The notes: generated from the sequence alone by a model not told the origin. Numbered from the stretch's first letter, positions 32,938 through 45,051 are shown. The stretch: DNA of 64,000 nucleotides from Nemertoderma westbladi (GCA_032718475.1 JAUCBJ010004179.1:1-64000); one strand, 5' to 3'. Made by a program: numbers and translations.

Positions 32938-33086
32938 ACTTTCATAGGAGGCTTGTACATGTACATTATATTGGTTGCTCCGATGTTTGTGGGGCGAGCC
33001 ACGAAGTTGGCGGAGCCTTAGCGAATTGACACTGTTAGGGGGTGGGTCAATTTATGCAAATAGTTGTCGTCGTCGTCGTCGTCGTT

Positions 33087-33130
<44 letters not shown>

Positions 33131-34580
33131 TACGATTTTGACATGCTAATAACTTTGTCGGATTTAAAGCTGCCAAGTTGAAAATTTGTAGGTATCAATA
33201 TGAGCTAAAGTTGAGATTTTTGAGAGACTTTCAGACACCATCAGTGCAATGGTCTCCCGCTAGAGGGCCACATGTCTAAACATTAAATGCCCTCCCATTT
33301 ATTTTCTTTTAATCCGTTTAAGCTGAAACTTGGCAGATATGTATTAGACCATTAGCTGTGACTTTCAAAGGAGGCGAATCCATCTGCAGTTCTCCAGTCT
33401 GCCGCTAGAGGGCCAAATGTCTGAATGTGAAATCGTTGTCGTCGTTATGATATTGACATGCTTATAACTTTGTCGAATTTAAAGCTGCCAAGTTGAAAAT
33501 TTGTTTTGTTGAAAATCAGTTCAACAGTCACCCGCTATAGGACTACTTTATGCCTGAAAGTGAATAGATTCTCCCGTCTCATTGATTTTAATCAGTTTAA
33601 GCTGAATCTTGCCATATATTCTGGACCACATGCTGCGTCTTTGTGGGGGGGGGGGGGGGGGGGGAGATTTAATCGGTCTGCCGCTATACGACGAAATTTC
33701 TGAAAGTGAGATCCGTCTCTCATTTCGTTATCTGTTATTCAAGATGAAACTTGGCCGATGTACGTATGTACTATTCATCCATAGGCTGTGTCTTTGTGGG
33801 GTTGGAGACCCTAATCCATCTTCAGTTCTCACTATACCGCTAGAGTCAGAAATGTCTGAATAGAAATGAAAGAGTTAAAAAGTGATTAGGCGAAATCTGC
33901 TTAAAATTTGCTAATACAGTAATACTTTCGAATTAGTACTTAAATTAAATTTAAGTCACGTGCTGCGCGAAGGCCCCACTTTGTGTATATTAGGCTAACT
34001 GAGAATGTATTTGGTATAAATAATTAGTGTTCTTTATTTTATTTATCTAATACAGAAAGCCCCCTCCGCAGAATCTCTTTGGGGCCGTTTCCCAAGTTGC
34101 GGATATGGATAACAATTCACACATCGCAGTAATTGTGATTATTATTTGTTTGCCTAGGCGAATGTGTATTACATTACATTAAATGGGAGGCAGTTTTTCG
34201 TTTAAAAGAGGGCTTTAAACGAACCTGTCTAAAACAAACTCCAAGAAACAGATGGGATTGGAAGATGAAAACCAAGAATGACTTGCATCAACCAAAAAAC
34301 TGCCTCCCATTTAATGTAATACACATTCGCCTAGGCAAACAAATCATAATCACAACTACTGCGATGTGTGAAATGTTATCCTTATCTGTAACCTGGGAAA
34401 CGGCCCAAAAGAACAGTTTATTCTGCGGAGGCCTTTCTGTATTAGATAAATAAAGTACACTCAATACACTCACACAAAAAAACACTAATTACAGTATTTA
34501 TACCAAATACATTCTCAGTTAGCCTAATAAAAACATTGCAGCAACCAATATAATGTACTGTACAAGCCTCCTATGAAAGT
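32938..34580. mobile_element. Foldback element, ~265-285-bp inverted arms, interrupted by another insertion
   Basis: The right arm 34296-34580 is matched in reverse by 32938-32988 plus 33980-34196. Matching blocks include AGGAGGCTTGTACATGTACA at the outside, TTAGGCTAACTGAGAATGTA in the middle, and GCCTAGGCGAATGTGTATTA with AAATGGGAGGCAGTTTTT at the inside. The spacer is about 100 bp. The left arm is split by a 991-bp element. No transposase is seen. Confidence 0.85.
32989..33979. mobile_element. Insertion with GTGGGGC/GCCCCAC ends inside the foldback left arm
   Basis: It begins GTGGGGCGAGCCACGAAG and ends GTGCTGCGCGAAGGCCCCAC. Removing it rejoins the foldback arm, with a possible TTT duplication. 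Inside are a long GTC trinucleotide run (33066-33130), a poly(G) run (33644-33663) and two related blocks with TTGACATGCTAATAACTTTG/TTGACATGCTTATAACTTTG. The same ends recur at 35365-35588 and 37190-37223. No protein is encoded; an Arg-rich frame over the trinucleotide run is an artefact. Confidence 0.75.
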
Positions 34581-34857
34581 AAATTCGTTCTAGTAAATAA
34601 GTTGCCTTCCTTGAAAGTTTTCAGTGAAAATCGACTAAATCAGCCCAAGATTTACTTATTATTATGTACTTTTTCTTTTATCCGAGTGAGTCTTTTACGT
34701 AATTCAACCTAGTGCATTCCAATCATTCCAATCTCTTAAATATTGAATTAATCACGCTTTCCAATCTCATTACTGGGTAGTTTGTTGTACAATATTGGAA
34801 TATAATGTGAATCAATATGTAATGTGCGGACAACAATTTCCATTTTATTTTATCAAG

Positions 34858-34986
34858 GTGATTGTGATTGCGCACCTGGTAAAACTGGTCCAACTTGCAA
34901 TGAAAATTGTCCGCCCGGCAAATTTGGGAAATTCTGTGCGATGGTTTGCCGATGTGGGGACCACGGTGTCTGTTCTCCTATTACAG
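34858..34986 (+). CDS. EGF-repeat gene, exon I
   Basis: The acceptor is weak (TTTTATTTTATCAAG) but fixed by phase and by the repeat: phase 1 entry gives ETGDCDCAPGKTGPTC. It continues CPPGKFGKFC and CRCGDHGVCSPITG, exiting in phase 1 after ACAG before GTGAGAG. Exon J continues as ITGDCICQPG. One EGF repeat plus flanks. Confidence 0.9.
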
Positions 34987-35364
34987 GTGAGAGTTCACAT
35001 TCCGTTTGTTTCGTTAACTAAGAGTATTACTGTCTTTTGTAGTAACTACCCGACTTGTGATGAAGCTTTGTTCGATTTAGTATAATAAGTTTATTTATTT
35101 AATTTGTTTAATATTTTTATAACTAACTCATCGTTCACAATTGATTTATTTTGTTTGGCTCATATATCTACTTTATCTCCCGTAATATATATATTTATTA
35201 TTCTACATTCACACTGTATATATATTCATTCAAATAAATGTAAAAAAGGGGGTCCGTTACATCGGACCTCATTTTTACAACTTTGTAGTTTTCATCATAG
35301 TTCATAGTATACGTTTTAATACGTTTTTATAAACATTTTAATATTGTAAATATTTATTGTAGAA
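34987..35364. other. AT-rich intron, nothing recognised
   Basis: Start of the 16.2-kb intron. Frames here are AT-driven. Confidence 0.4.
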
Positions 35365-35780
35365 CTGTGGGGCGAGCCACGAAGTGAGTGAGCCTTAGCG
35401 TAGGGGTACCATTAATCAACCTGTGGGGCGAGCCACGAAGTGAGTGAGCCTTAGCGTAGTGGTACCATTAATCAACCTGTGGGGCGAGCCACGAAGTGAG
35501 TGAGCCTTAGCGTAGTGGTACCATTAATCAACCTGTGGGGCGAGCCACGAAGTGAGTGAGCCTTAGCGTAGTGGTACCATTAATCAACCTGTCGTTCTGT
35601 CGTTCTTGTTCAATTTTAAACGTTAATAACTCGGCCAATCTTCGACGAAATCTATCCAAACTTGGTACACATGTTGTTTGGCAAAAGTTTAGAAATTTTC
35701 CAAGTTGAATTTTCGTGTGGCCTTCGAGAAGCTAAGATAATAGCAGTTAATTAGTTAATTAAATTGATTACGGTAAAAAC
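35365..35780. repeat. Four 56-bp tandem units of an element end, then shared 190-bp block
   Basis: Units start at 35365, 35421, 35477 and 35533, each CTGTGGGGCGAGCCACGAAG, TGAGTGAGCC, TTAGCGTAGTGGTACC. The following block (GTCGTTCTGTCGTTCTTG, AACGTTAATAACTCGGCC, CCAAACTTGGTACACATG) recurs in the same orientation at 37230-37420 and, more decayed, at 37425-37545. This is the same family as the insertion at 32989-33979, here with its left terminus multiplied. Confidence 0.8.
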
Positions 35781-36527
35781 AGCACTTTCAACCTGCCTGT
35801 TAAAGGAAATTAATTCTTTTACAGTATAAGACTTCAATACTTATACTTCAAAATTATACAGATGTAATCCACATACCCCATTCTATTATAGTTTTTAATT
35901 AGTTCAAGTGATTTGCTTTAATAAATGTGTCTTTAATTGATCTAAACGTAATTAAACGGCCCAATTATTGAGTACAAATTTAATCCTTCCCATTATTGGT
36001 CAAGTCTCTGCTGGTGTGGAGCTAGCTGGCTGGGAGTTGTGGCTGTAAACTAACCAGAGAGGAATTGTAATAGGCAACCAGTATTGCTATTCCAGCCCAG
36101 ACAGCATTCTTTAAATCCCACATCCCACCATCATTCCTGTATTCCAATTCCTATTGACTCTACTATAAATGTTGTATTGCTATCTCAGGTAAATGACAGA
36201 TATAATAACATAAATACTATCCATGGCATGGCTGTTGTGTAGGCTTATATATGAAATAGTTTATTCCACAATGTATTTGTCTGGTTATTTTTTAATTGAA
36301 TTTTTGTAAAGTAGTAAAATTAATGTTCTTAAAAATAATTTTATTATTTTATATGTAATCAAGGAAATTAGCTACAATTTTTCGCTGCAGCTTTAAGAGG
36401 GTACATTGATTTAATATTATTTAAATACCCATATTACTACATCGGCATACGATGCGTTGGCGTTGTATCACACATCTCCACATAGATGTATCAGCAGTTA
36501 CTCGCACAGTTTCGAAACTTCGCATAG

Positions 36528-36985
36528 TTATAACTGTATAAAGGTCGTCAGTCTGCGTTTAGGAAAAATATTTTATGACAACACAGGACGAGCGACGAGC
36601 GCAACGAGGCATATAATGAAGACGAGTACTGCGTAGACTATATTCCTATAAACCATACCTGGCTGCGCCTATTGAACGCATCGGCAGTTATAAAGATCGT
36701 CAGTCTGCGTTTAGGAAATATATTTAAATACAAAACAGGACGAGCACAACGAGGCTTGTAAAGAAGACGAGTACTGCGTTGACTATATTATTATATAAAC
36801 CACCTGGCTTCACACATTGATCGCATCCCTAGTTATTATTATTATAAAGATCGCCCTAGCCTGCGTTTAAGAAATATATTTAAATTCAAAACAGGACGAA
36901 CGCAACGAGGCTTATAATGAAAACGAGTACTGCGTTTATTATATTCCTATAAACCACCTGGCTTTACATATTGAACGTGCGATTG
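36528..36985. repeat. Three tandem copies of a ~150-bp unit
   Basis: Each copy has a TCGTCAGTCTGCGTTTAGG or similar start, then CAGGACGAGCGCAACGAGGC and GACGAGTACTGCGT, and ends CCTATAAACCACCTGGCT. Divergence between copies is moderate. Nothing is coding. Confidence 0.75.
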
Positions 36986-37189
36986 GAAATAAGTTCGTGC
37001 TACCCTTCCGTGGGTGGTAGATGTCGCGGTTATGTATTGGTGGGTGGGAAGGGTGGGTGGGGGGGGGGGGGGTGCAGATTAAAAGGGCTGAACACGTACT
37101 GTACCCCTTTATTTAATTGATTGGTGGTGTGGGTAAATTTCTCAAATACTGATTTTGTGATACAGTCGCTCAGTTTTAATTTGTATCTC

Positions 37190-37550
37190 ATAACTGGGCC
37201 TCGTGCTGCGCGAAGGCCCCACGAACGTGTCGTTCTGTCGTTCTTGTTCAATTTTAAACGTTAATAACTCGGCCAATCTTCGATGAAATCTATCCAAACT
37301 TGGTACACATGTTGTTTGGCAAAAGTTTAGAAATTTTCCAAGTTGAATTTCCGTGTGGCCGTCGAGAAGCTAAGATAATAGCAGTTAATTAGTTAATTAA
37401 GTTGATTACGGTATTTTTTTGCGGTGTTCAATTTTGAACGTTAATAACTCGATCAATCCTCGATGAAATGTAACCAAACTTGGTACACAAATAGTCTGTC
37501 AAAAGTTTAGAAATTTTCCAAGTTGAATTTGCTTGGGGCCTTCGTGCAGC
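37190..37550. mobile_element. Second terminus and body copy of the GTGGGGC-ended family
   Basis: CTCGTGCTGCGCGAAGGCCCCAC ends an element at about 37223 (quoted here only in outline: CGTGCTGCGCGAAGGCCCCA). It is followed by the block shared with 35590-35780, and the region closes with GGGGCCTTCGTGCAGCACC. With 35365 it may delimit one 2.2-kb composite element. Confidence 0.55.
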
Positions 37551-38301
37551 ACCAGTGTAACTGTCTTACAGTTATAATAAATTATTTATCCAAAATTATA
37601 ACGCTTGACATCAGCAGGTTGCTAGGAGACTAAATCAGCTGGGTTTCTAGCAAATTACGAAATTACAGTAATACCATTGTGGCCTGTCTGCCTGTACCGG
37701 TACTATACTCAATGTCAATCCCTGAATTAGGAATCCTGCATTCAGACAATACAGCAATACTGCAATACCATACTGTATTCGGTGTTTTACAGTACTGGCT
37801 GACTGGTACCGCGGTACCGGTGCAGTGATTATAGATCACGTATACTGGTACCGGTAGCCTACAGGACAGGCCTAATTCTGTAGGCCCTAATTAGCCATGC
37901 TGCCATGCTATGCACTGCAGTACGGAATCCGGAGTGCTGAACTGCGGTCCTGAATTAGATTAGAGGGTCCGTTGGCGCCGTACTGCCCTACTACTGTCAG
38001 TGTCAGACTCCAGACTGGAATCCATACACTTTGCGCCGGATTAATCCGGCGCACTTTGCAATAAAAGCGCGCCAATGTGGCGCGTGGCGCGCTCGAAAAT
38101 CGTAAAGAGCGCCGACTTTGGCGCGTGGCGCGCTCGAAAATCGTAAAGCGCGCCGGCTTTGGCCCGTGGCGCTCCCAAAAATAAAAACCGGCGCTGATTT
38201 GTTAGTTTACAGGTTTAACAATTAGGCAGTTAGGCTATGGAAGTTGGAAGTGCCTTGAAAATTGCATTAGCTGTTTAAAAATTTCGGCTTGCTTCGCTCG
38301 C

Positions 38302-38366
38302 CTTTCTTTTTCTGTTGTATGGTTCAGTGGTTACTAACCACTGAACCATACAACAGAAAAAGAAAG
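38302..38366. repeat. Perfect 65-bp palindrome (32-bp arms, 1-nt centre)
   Basis: Arms 38302-38333 and 38335-38366 are exact reverse complements around one C. It is immediately followed, with no spacer, by a second perfect palindrome. Confidence 0.95.
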
Positions 38367-38409
38367 TATACAACAGTTGCCTAACCACTGGTTAGGCAAC
38401 TGTTGTATA
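38367..38409. repeat. Perfect 43-bp palindrome (21-bp arms, 1-nt centre)
   Basis: TATACAACAGTTGCCTAACC plus A is inverted exactly at 38389-38409 around one C. It shares the core TAACCACTG with the palindrome directly before it. Confidence 0.95.
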
Positions 38410-38699
38410 GGGCAGCAGGGACTGGTACAGCAGTACTGACTGACTGACATTGACAGATTGGTTACACTTCCTCAAAATTGAATTTGCATTGGCATGGCGC
38501 TCTTCAAAATTGTTTCAATGTGTGGCGCGCTTAAAAATTTAGTTGGCGCGGGGTTTTTTCGAAATTGCATCGGCGTGCTTAAAAATTTAGTTGGTGCAGG
38601 GTTTTTCTTCGAAATGGCATCGGCGCGCGGCGCGCATAAAAATTGGTCAGCGCGCTATCCGGCGCACTTTTTGGATGGATTCCATACAGGGTCAGACTG

Positions 38700-41600
38700 T
38701 AGAACCGGACTGGTAGCAACTGCCAACTACAGAACTACCGGTACGGTACCGGTACTGAACTACGGCAGAAAATGAATTTCTTCGTTTGCGGTTTCTACTC
38801 TTGTTAACGGTTAAATATATTAATTAAAGACTATGTATTGGTACGACCGACGGCACCGGCAACTGGTATAATCAGATGTAGATGTACATACCAATCTGCC
38901 AATACAACAATAGCAATAGGCCTACCCCTACCAACCATCCATCGACTCAGCAACTGCAACAATGGAAGTTATGCGGACTAACCAGCTGACCGGCATTCTA
39001 AGATCAGGCACCCACTACCAGAGTCTACCCAGCTGCCCAGAAAAGTGTTGGAATTGAAATCAAACAACTCACCACCAAGGCCGCCTCTGTCTGTTGACCT
39101 CGACTTTCGGTATCGCTGCCGCTATGGGCAAACTGGACTAACCGTAACCAAGGCAGCAAGGATGAAATAATCCGGTTTTTGAATCTCACTCTGCCATCAC
39201 CCAGTGCCCGGCGGTGTTGAAATTGACACGCATTGTACAAGCAGTAGGCCTATTGCTCCGAGTTTCTGGCTGGTCGGGTGCAACTGCTGCATCTACATTG
39301 CCACACTATAACTCGGGCTCATGAGGAATAGACCAGATACAATCCACATTATCCCAGGCAGGTTGCCAAAGAAAATAAGTAGTAGAAAGGAGACCATTAT
39401 TATACCCCATCAAAGTGTTGTAGCTAGGCCTCCAGCCACACTACCAATAATTCCCTCAGGCACCCCCCCACCCCCCCCCCCCCCCTGCCCCCATGATAAG
39501 GCATCATAATATCATATAAAGTTCTTAGAAAGCCAGCTTATTACTTAGGCCTATATTATATAATCTCTCAACCAGTTTAATAGTCTGTAATGTAATGCAA
39601 TGAAATGGAGCCCAATTGACCACTGCAGGAGGGGGGTGCCCACTGGCTCCTGCCTTGGTTTCTGTGCTTTGATTAGACGACGTCGCTGTGCCTTGCCTGT
39701 CAAGCAGGGTTCAATATATACCAATGAAAGATACCATAAATAAGATAGGCACTCTGACTCTGATGTAATATAATAAATTATGTAATTTTTCTGGGCACAC
39801 TGACCAACGTGATTGGATATTGCGTACCTTGTCTTGCCGAGTCACAACTAAATAACCTGTGGGTGGCTATGTATTTTAATTCAATATTATTATTAATACC
39901 ATGAAAATTACTTTGAAATGTAATTAATTAGAACATTAATTTTTTTCAACAAAAAAAGTTTTTTTTTGACTTTCAACAAATAAAAAAAGTGTACTTAATA
40001 ATGTACCGGTACCATAATTAGTTCAATTTCAAAATGTGGCAGTTTATAAAATAATGTACCATGGTGTGGGGTGGGGGATTGTTTCACGAAGCGACATTTA
40101 ACTAAATGGAAATCGCCGATTTGTAAATAAGGTATTTAAAAAACGGAAGCACATTTAAATTTTACGTCCCTTAATTTAAATGACATGAAGGGGTAAAATT
40201 GAAATTTGCCTACTGTCATTTTGCAATACTTTTATGTTTATCAATACATGTTATGATTCCATGGTAGTATAGTACTAGTTTTTAAGAATAAGTTAACTGT
40301 TCTTAATAGAAATATTATTAAATTTACTGAAAAGCCATGACAGCATGACGACCAGACCAGTTGCAGACCATAAATGCCGTATATATTATTATGTTAATGA
40401 GTTTAAATGACACATCATTACGTAAATGATTTAAAGCTAAATGACAGGGGGATAAATGACACGCGAATAGCAGTTTCTTGAAACATAAAAACTTTCTGTT
40501 ATAATTAAAGTATTATTTTTAATCTTTCCAATTAAGCCAAATTAAATGACCGTATGTAAAACAGTCCCCTCAGTTTAATTATAATATTAATTTAATTTAT
40601 TAATTCAATTTCATTTGTAATTTCAGTAACTTACTTTATAACAGCGTTTGAATAACAGCATTTATACAGCGTTTGAATATTTGAGCCAATCATAGGTGCC
40701 AGATACAGTGACCACAGTACGCGCGTGACCTGAGACCCCAATGGAAGGTTCAGAGTACTGGCCAAAACATTTTCGCATCAAATTGTACCGTAAAATGTTA
40801 CTGCATATCAGCAAAGTCACCTACCGGTATTTGATCAGCAAAAGATTAGGTCTGACTGCGTGATTTGGGTCTGATCATATTTTCCTTTGCATGCATAAGA
40901 AGCCCTTCAATGGTCACTATCCGCTACATTGATCTAATCCATATCGTCAGTAATCTATATCGTTATAAGATTTATTTTGATTTGGTGCGATTTGGGTAAT
41001 TTTAGTTTTTTTGGGGTAAACTATGGTATTAATAACTTCCAGTAAAATGCCTACGTTAAGAACATTGCTAGAAATGTCAATCATCTATAGCCTACAAACT
41101 AAGGGTAACTGTTAGCCAGTTACTGTACATGGGCAGATGGGTATACTAAGTACAGGAGTACGGTACTTGGATATTCCTGTATTCACAATACTCAACTATA
41201 TGAAGATAGGGTACGTTTTGACTAAAATACGGCATCTGATGTAACATTTTGACTAGGCCTATCTGTCAAAAGAACCTCCACTATATATGCCCTACATGTA
41301 GGCCTACCATACCTGCACCGGTGCTCACTACAGACTGTGGAGGTAGCTACCGGCAAGAGGTGTTTGGTATATAGTTTTAGTCAGTAATGGCATACAGCAA
41401 CTACTGACTTTGTGATTTCATCAAGTTCATCAAACCAGGCTGATGAATCAGCTGTATTAATAATTGCAGCTGGATTGGATAAATTATTAATTAATTTGGG
41501 AAACTTTACTAATTAGTAAAATCGTTAATTAGTTCGATTCAAAAGATTTTAGAATAATTATCATTTGTAAAATAGTAAACCGCTTTGATACACCTTGTGA

Positions 41601-42480
41601 ATAAGGATTTGGGGGACGGGGGGGCAAAGCCCCCCCCCGCCAGTTAGGTAATTAAGTAATTAGTTAATTACTAATTAACGGTAGGAGATACGGCATCGGC
41701 GCCCGAGACTTTTTGTGTAGAATAAAATTCCGAACAACTTTGTGATGTTACGTTTTTTCATAGCTCTTAGTGTTTTCGAGTTCCGACGTTAATTAGTTTT
41801 CGGCTATAGTACTAATTAACAGTGATAGGAGGGCCATAGCGATGACTGAACTTTTTTTAGATCTTACCGAGATGAACAAAAAAAAAACACCGTTGCTAGG
41901 GGAAAAACCAAATACTTTTCGAGAAAAATCAATTAGAAATCTTTAATCGCTAATTACTAATTAATTAATTAACAGATTTTTGCCAAATATTTCTCTGCTG
42001 TGCGCGCTCGGGCCATCTATAAGATCGCGCAAACAGAATCGTTCTAGCTTTCGCCGTTCTCCTGGAAAAATCCTTTAAAAAACCACCTAAAAAAGATCAA
42101 AGCAAAGTGCCTACTTCTGACCACTGGCGATATAATGCTATCTTATGAGGTTTTACTTTGGTGTTTATGTTGGTTTGCTAAGTTCTGTTAAAAAGGCTGC
42201 ATTATTTATTCCTCATAAGACTCTGTCGAGCCTTTGGCTCTCCAGTGGCAGCCTATTGCTCAAGGCTGATTAAAGGCTGCTTGGGAAGGCCTATAGATGA
42301 TGTTGTAGCTCTAGCCAATCAGGGAGCTAAATGCCAGTTTTTTTTCTTTCTTCATGTCCAACAAAATTCTGGTGATAAATTGAGACAGGAAAGAAGCTAA
42401 GAGCTTCTTAATTATTTAAATATTGTTCAAACCAGAAGTATGTTGTTACTATGTTAGTGCACATGTTGCGTTAAAAGACT
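38700..42480. other. Long intron stretch with no supported gene
   Basis: No conserved frame or RNA gene is seen. A C-run lies at 39464-39484. Around 41600-41640 a GGGGGGGCAAAGCCCCCCC hairpin begins a zone of repeated TTAATTA steps (to about 41980) that may be another non-autonomous element. The frames at 39025 and 39321 have no recognisable content. Confidence 0.4.
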
Positions 42481-43970
42481 GAGGTCTTTAAAATTCCTGA
42501 GTGTTTAAAGCTCATCTATCCCATCATAGTAGACATGTACCGTACAACAAGAGTCCCACAAGAAATGAAAACAAATAAGTTGGTGCCAGTTCCCAAGAAG
42601 GGCAACCTAACACTCTATGGTTCTTTTCGGGGAATCTCATTGATCTCGATTGCTGCAAAGCTATACAGTAGAATTATATTAAATCGCATCAGGGATCCCA
42701 TTGAGAGACTGCTCCGTGGAAATCAGAATGGGTTCCGTCAAGGTCGTGGGACCATGGAGCCCATTTTGGCACTTAGAAGGATAATTGAAGAGTTATCATA
42801 AAAGAAAGACAGGCATCTGGCTGTTATCTTTGTTGACGTCTTCAAGGCCTTTGATTCAGTCTCTCGCTTACGTATGTTTAGCATACTTTCATTATATGGG
42901 ATTCCTGATGAAATTATTGCAGCAATCAGATCAGTATTCGATGGTTCGACAACATTTGTGTCTACTGTTGACGGTCACACAGAACCATTTGAAGTGTTAT
43001 GGGGCGTCCTCCGGGGAGACACACTTGCACCATTCTTGTTCATAATTGTTGTTGACTATGTTCTACGCATGTCCTTAGATCATCATAATGGTGATGGGGT
43101 GATGATAACTCCACCTACTGGCTCCAGAAGTCGAGGAAATCCTGCAAAGTACCTAACTGATCTAGACATTGCTGATGACTTAGGAGTACTCTCAGAATCA
43201 CTAGAGGGAGCCCAACGGCTCCTCAGCTCATTAGAACATGCTGCTTTTAGTGTTGGTCTTTTTATTAGCTCCAGAAAGACCAAAATTTTGACAGTTAACT
43301 TTGAAAATCCTCAGCAAGTCTCTGATCGGATGAGCATAAGCTCAAAAGATGGTATGCTTGAGCATGTGGATGACTTCTGTTACCTGGGATCATGGATCCG
43401 GAAGTCAGGTGAGGACCTTCGAATACGTAAGGGAAAGGCATGGGCGCCTTGAATAGGCTTTCCAAGATTTGGAAGTCACCGAGAATTAATCGGAAACTTA
43501 AGGTCCGGTTATTTAGAGCAGCAGTAGTTCCAGTACTCCTCTATGAGAGCCCATGCTGGGCTCTAACTGCTGAGGACACCAAATCTATGGACGGCACATT
43601 CACAAGAATGCTACGCCGGGTTCATTGTGTCAAGTTTAATGCACACATTTCCAACCAGACACTATATAACATTGGAGGTGTCTCATTGGTTCCCCCAAGC
43701 TTGACACTAGAACAAAATCGCCTCCGCTTTGCAGGACATTGCTTTCGCCGTGAGGACCAGCCAGTGCATAATCTTGTACTTTGGCAGCCTCATGGAGTGA
43801 ATAAGCATGGTGGACAGCCCATGACTTTCTTGAGACGCATCTTAAAGGACACTGGCCTTGAAGATGCGGATGATCTAGCAAATGTCATGACTGATAGGGA
43901 GTTGTGGCGGTGCAATTTTGTCGATAAGCCGGCACAGCATTCTTAAAAATGCAGCTGCAATGCAGCATGC
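42480..43970 (+). mobile_element. RTE-like LINE, reverse transcriptase to 3' end, copy 1
   Basis: The fragments read in order: NKLVPVPKKGNLTLYGSFRG, LLRGNQNGFRQGRGT (42535-42800); VFKAFDSVSRLRMF; GVLRGDTLAPFLFIIVVDYV; the catalytic YLTDLDIADDLGVLSES; SSRKTKILTVNF; YLGSWIRKSG (to 43452). A frame change near 43440 leads to the C-terminal part: YESPCWALTAEDTK, QNRLRFAGHCFRRED, HGGQPMTFLRRILKDTG (to 43946). An in-frame TAA at about 42799 and the frame change make it dead. The Asp-Asp pair of the active site is kept. It is in the same sense as the host gene. Confidence 0.85.
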
Positions 43971-44304
43971 CGATTCTAGTAGTGCGTTATGGTTTGGCAA
44001 TATGCCTATGGGTAAGTGTGCTGCGAAGTGCACATGGTTTGGTTTTATATCTAAATAACTCTGTGTAAGTAAGACACATGTTTATGTTTGTATGTTAAAC
44101 CTGAGCAAAATTTTTTATCTAATTAATAACAGACGGGAGAGGGGAGAGGGGGGGGGGGGGGGGTTGGGGCAAGACGCAAGGATTTGGTTTATTACCGTAT
44201 TTATTTATACAGTAAATTTTCTACTTAAACATAAAACTTGTTCCGACTAGTTTTATTAATTATAATTTTTAATTAAGTAAAGAGTAAAGACCAGTAATAA
44301 AAAC
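43971..44304. other. Spacer before the methyltransferase gene, with a poly(G) run
   Basis: A G-run (about 44147-44163) separates the LINE from an AT-rich stretch that must hold the promoter and 5' untranslated part of the methyltransferase gene. I see no clear TATA box or initiator. Confidence 0.4.
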
Positions 44305-45051
44305 ATGGAAGAGGAATTTAATGTGGCAGAATTCAGTGCAGCCCTTAGAAACCGTATCGCAGGAATGAACAGAGAGGAATCAATGGTAATATACGATCAA
44401 CAGGCGAATGGTTGGGATAAAATGATGAGCGCATTAGGAGATAATTATATACCGGGGCTGCAATGTGCCAACTTCGTGTTAGAATCGATATCGGCGAGAA
44501 ATTGGGAACCAAAAGTAATCGATATCGGGTGTGGAACCGGAGTAATCGGAGAAATTCTACAGCGGAAGTCGGGGTTCCGGGGTAAACTCCACGCGATGGA
44601 GGGGAGCGAAGGGATGATGAGTAAAACCCGAGAGAAACCTATTTATTCGAGGTACTTCCAACAGCTGTTTAACAAGACTAATTGCGGTTTCCCTGACAAC
44701 TCGTACGACATTGCAGTTCTAGTTTCGGTTTATGGTTACGGAGGTATCGATTGGAAGTATCTCCCGGAGATTATCCGAATAGTAAAGCCTTCCGGGTTGG
44801 TTGCAATCGCTTCGAATACCGACCGGATATTCCAGGATAGTTCCCAGGGGACACTCGAATCCCATCTATATAAACACATCGATAACGGTAATTGGAAGCT
44901 GTTACAGTGCGTACAGGCTAATGATAAACCAATTATCAGCCATCTGTTTGAAGTCAATGTGGATAAACCGTCGCTGGATGGCGTACCAGATATGGATTGC
45001 GAGGATCTGCCGTTTCAGAAACCGAAAACTTGTGCCTGGAAAAAGATCTGA
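44305..45051 (+). CDS. SAM-dependent methyltransferase, METTL27 (WBSCR27)-like, intronless
   Basis: A 248-residue class I methyltransferase. It would transfer a methyl group from S-adenosylmethionine; the substrate is unknown for the family. Motif I is KVIDIGCGTGVIGE at 70-83. The acidic region after strand 2 is HAMEGSEGMM (96-105). Motif II/IV is FPDNSYDIAVLVSVYGYG (129-146), and the LPEIIRIVKPSGLVAIAS block (153-170) is the post-II loop and strand 5. The N-terminal segment with YDQQANGWDKMM resembles the YD-x-WA helix of METTL27-type proteins. The length fits that family. It lies in one exon inside the EGF gene's 16-kb intron, same strand, with an AATAAA 100 bp after the stop. A retrocopy is likely, and the intact frame argues that it is used. 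No signal peptide or membrane segment is seen, so it is presumably cytosolic. Confidence 0.85.
   Translation: MEEEFNVAEFSAALRNRIAGMNREESMVIYDQQANGWDKMMSALGDNYIPGLQCANFVLESISARNWEPKVIDIGCGTGVIGEILQRKSGFRGKLHAMEGSEGMMSKTREKPIYSRYFQQLFNKTNCGFPDNSYDIAVLVSVYGYGGIDWKYLPEIIRIVKPSGLVAIASNTDRIFQDSSQGTLESHLYKHIDNGNWKLLQCVQANDKPIISHLFEVNVDKPSLDGVPDMDCEDLPFQKPKTCAWKKI

Larger units (their letters stand above)
38018..38690. mobile_element. GC-rich palindromic element with CGCGCC subrepeats
   Basis: GGAATCCATACACTTTGCGC at the left and the inverse of GCGCACTTTTTGGATGGATTCCATAC at the right (related but with a small insertion) form the ends. Inside are about three copies of TGGCGCGTGGCGCGCTCGAA on the left and AAAAATTTAGTTGG-GCGCGG copies on the right. 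Two perfect hairpins lie in the middle. No frame is supported. Confidence 0.65.

Noticed and set aside
32975-33181. Arg-rich 68-residue frame
   Set aside because: Translation of a GTC trinucleotide run in a transposable element.
39025-39509. Short frames of 62-71 residues
   Set aside because: No recognisable motif, no neighbouring exon and no codon-like pattern; treated as chance frames.
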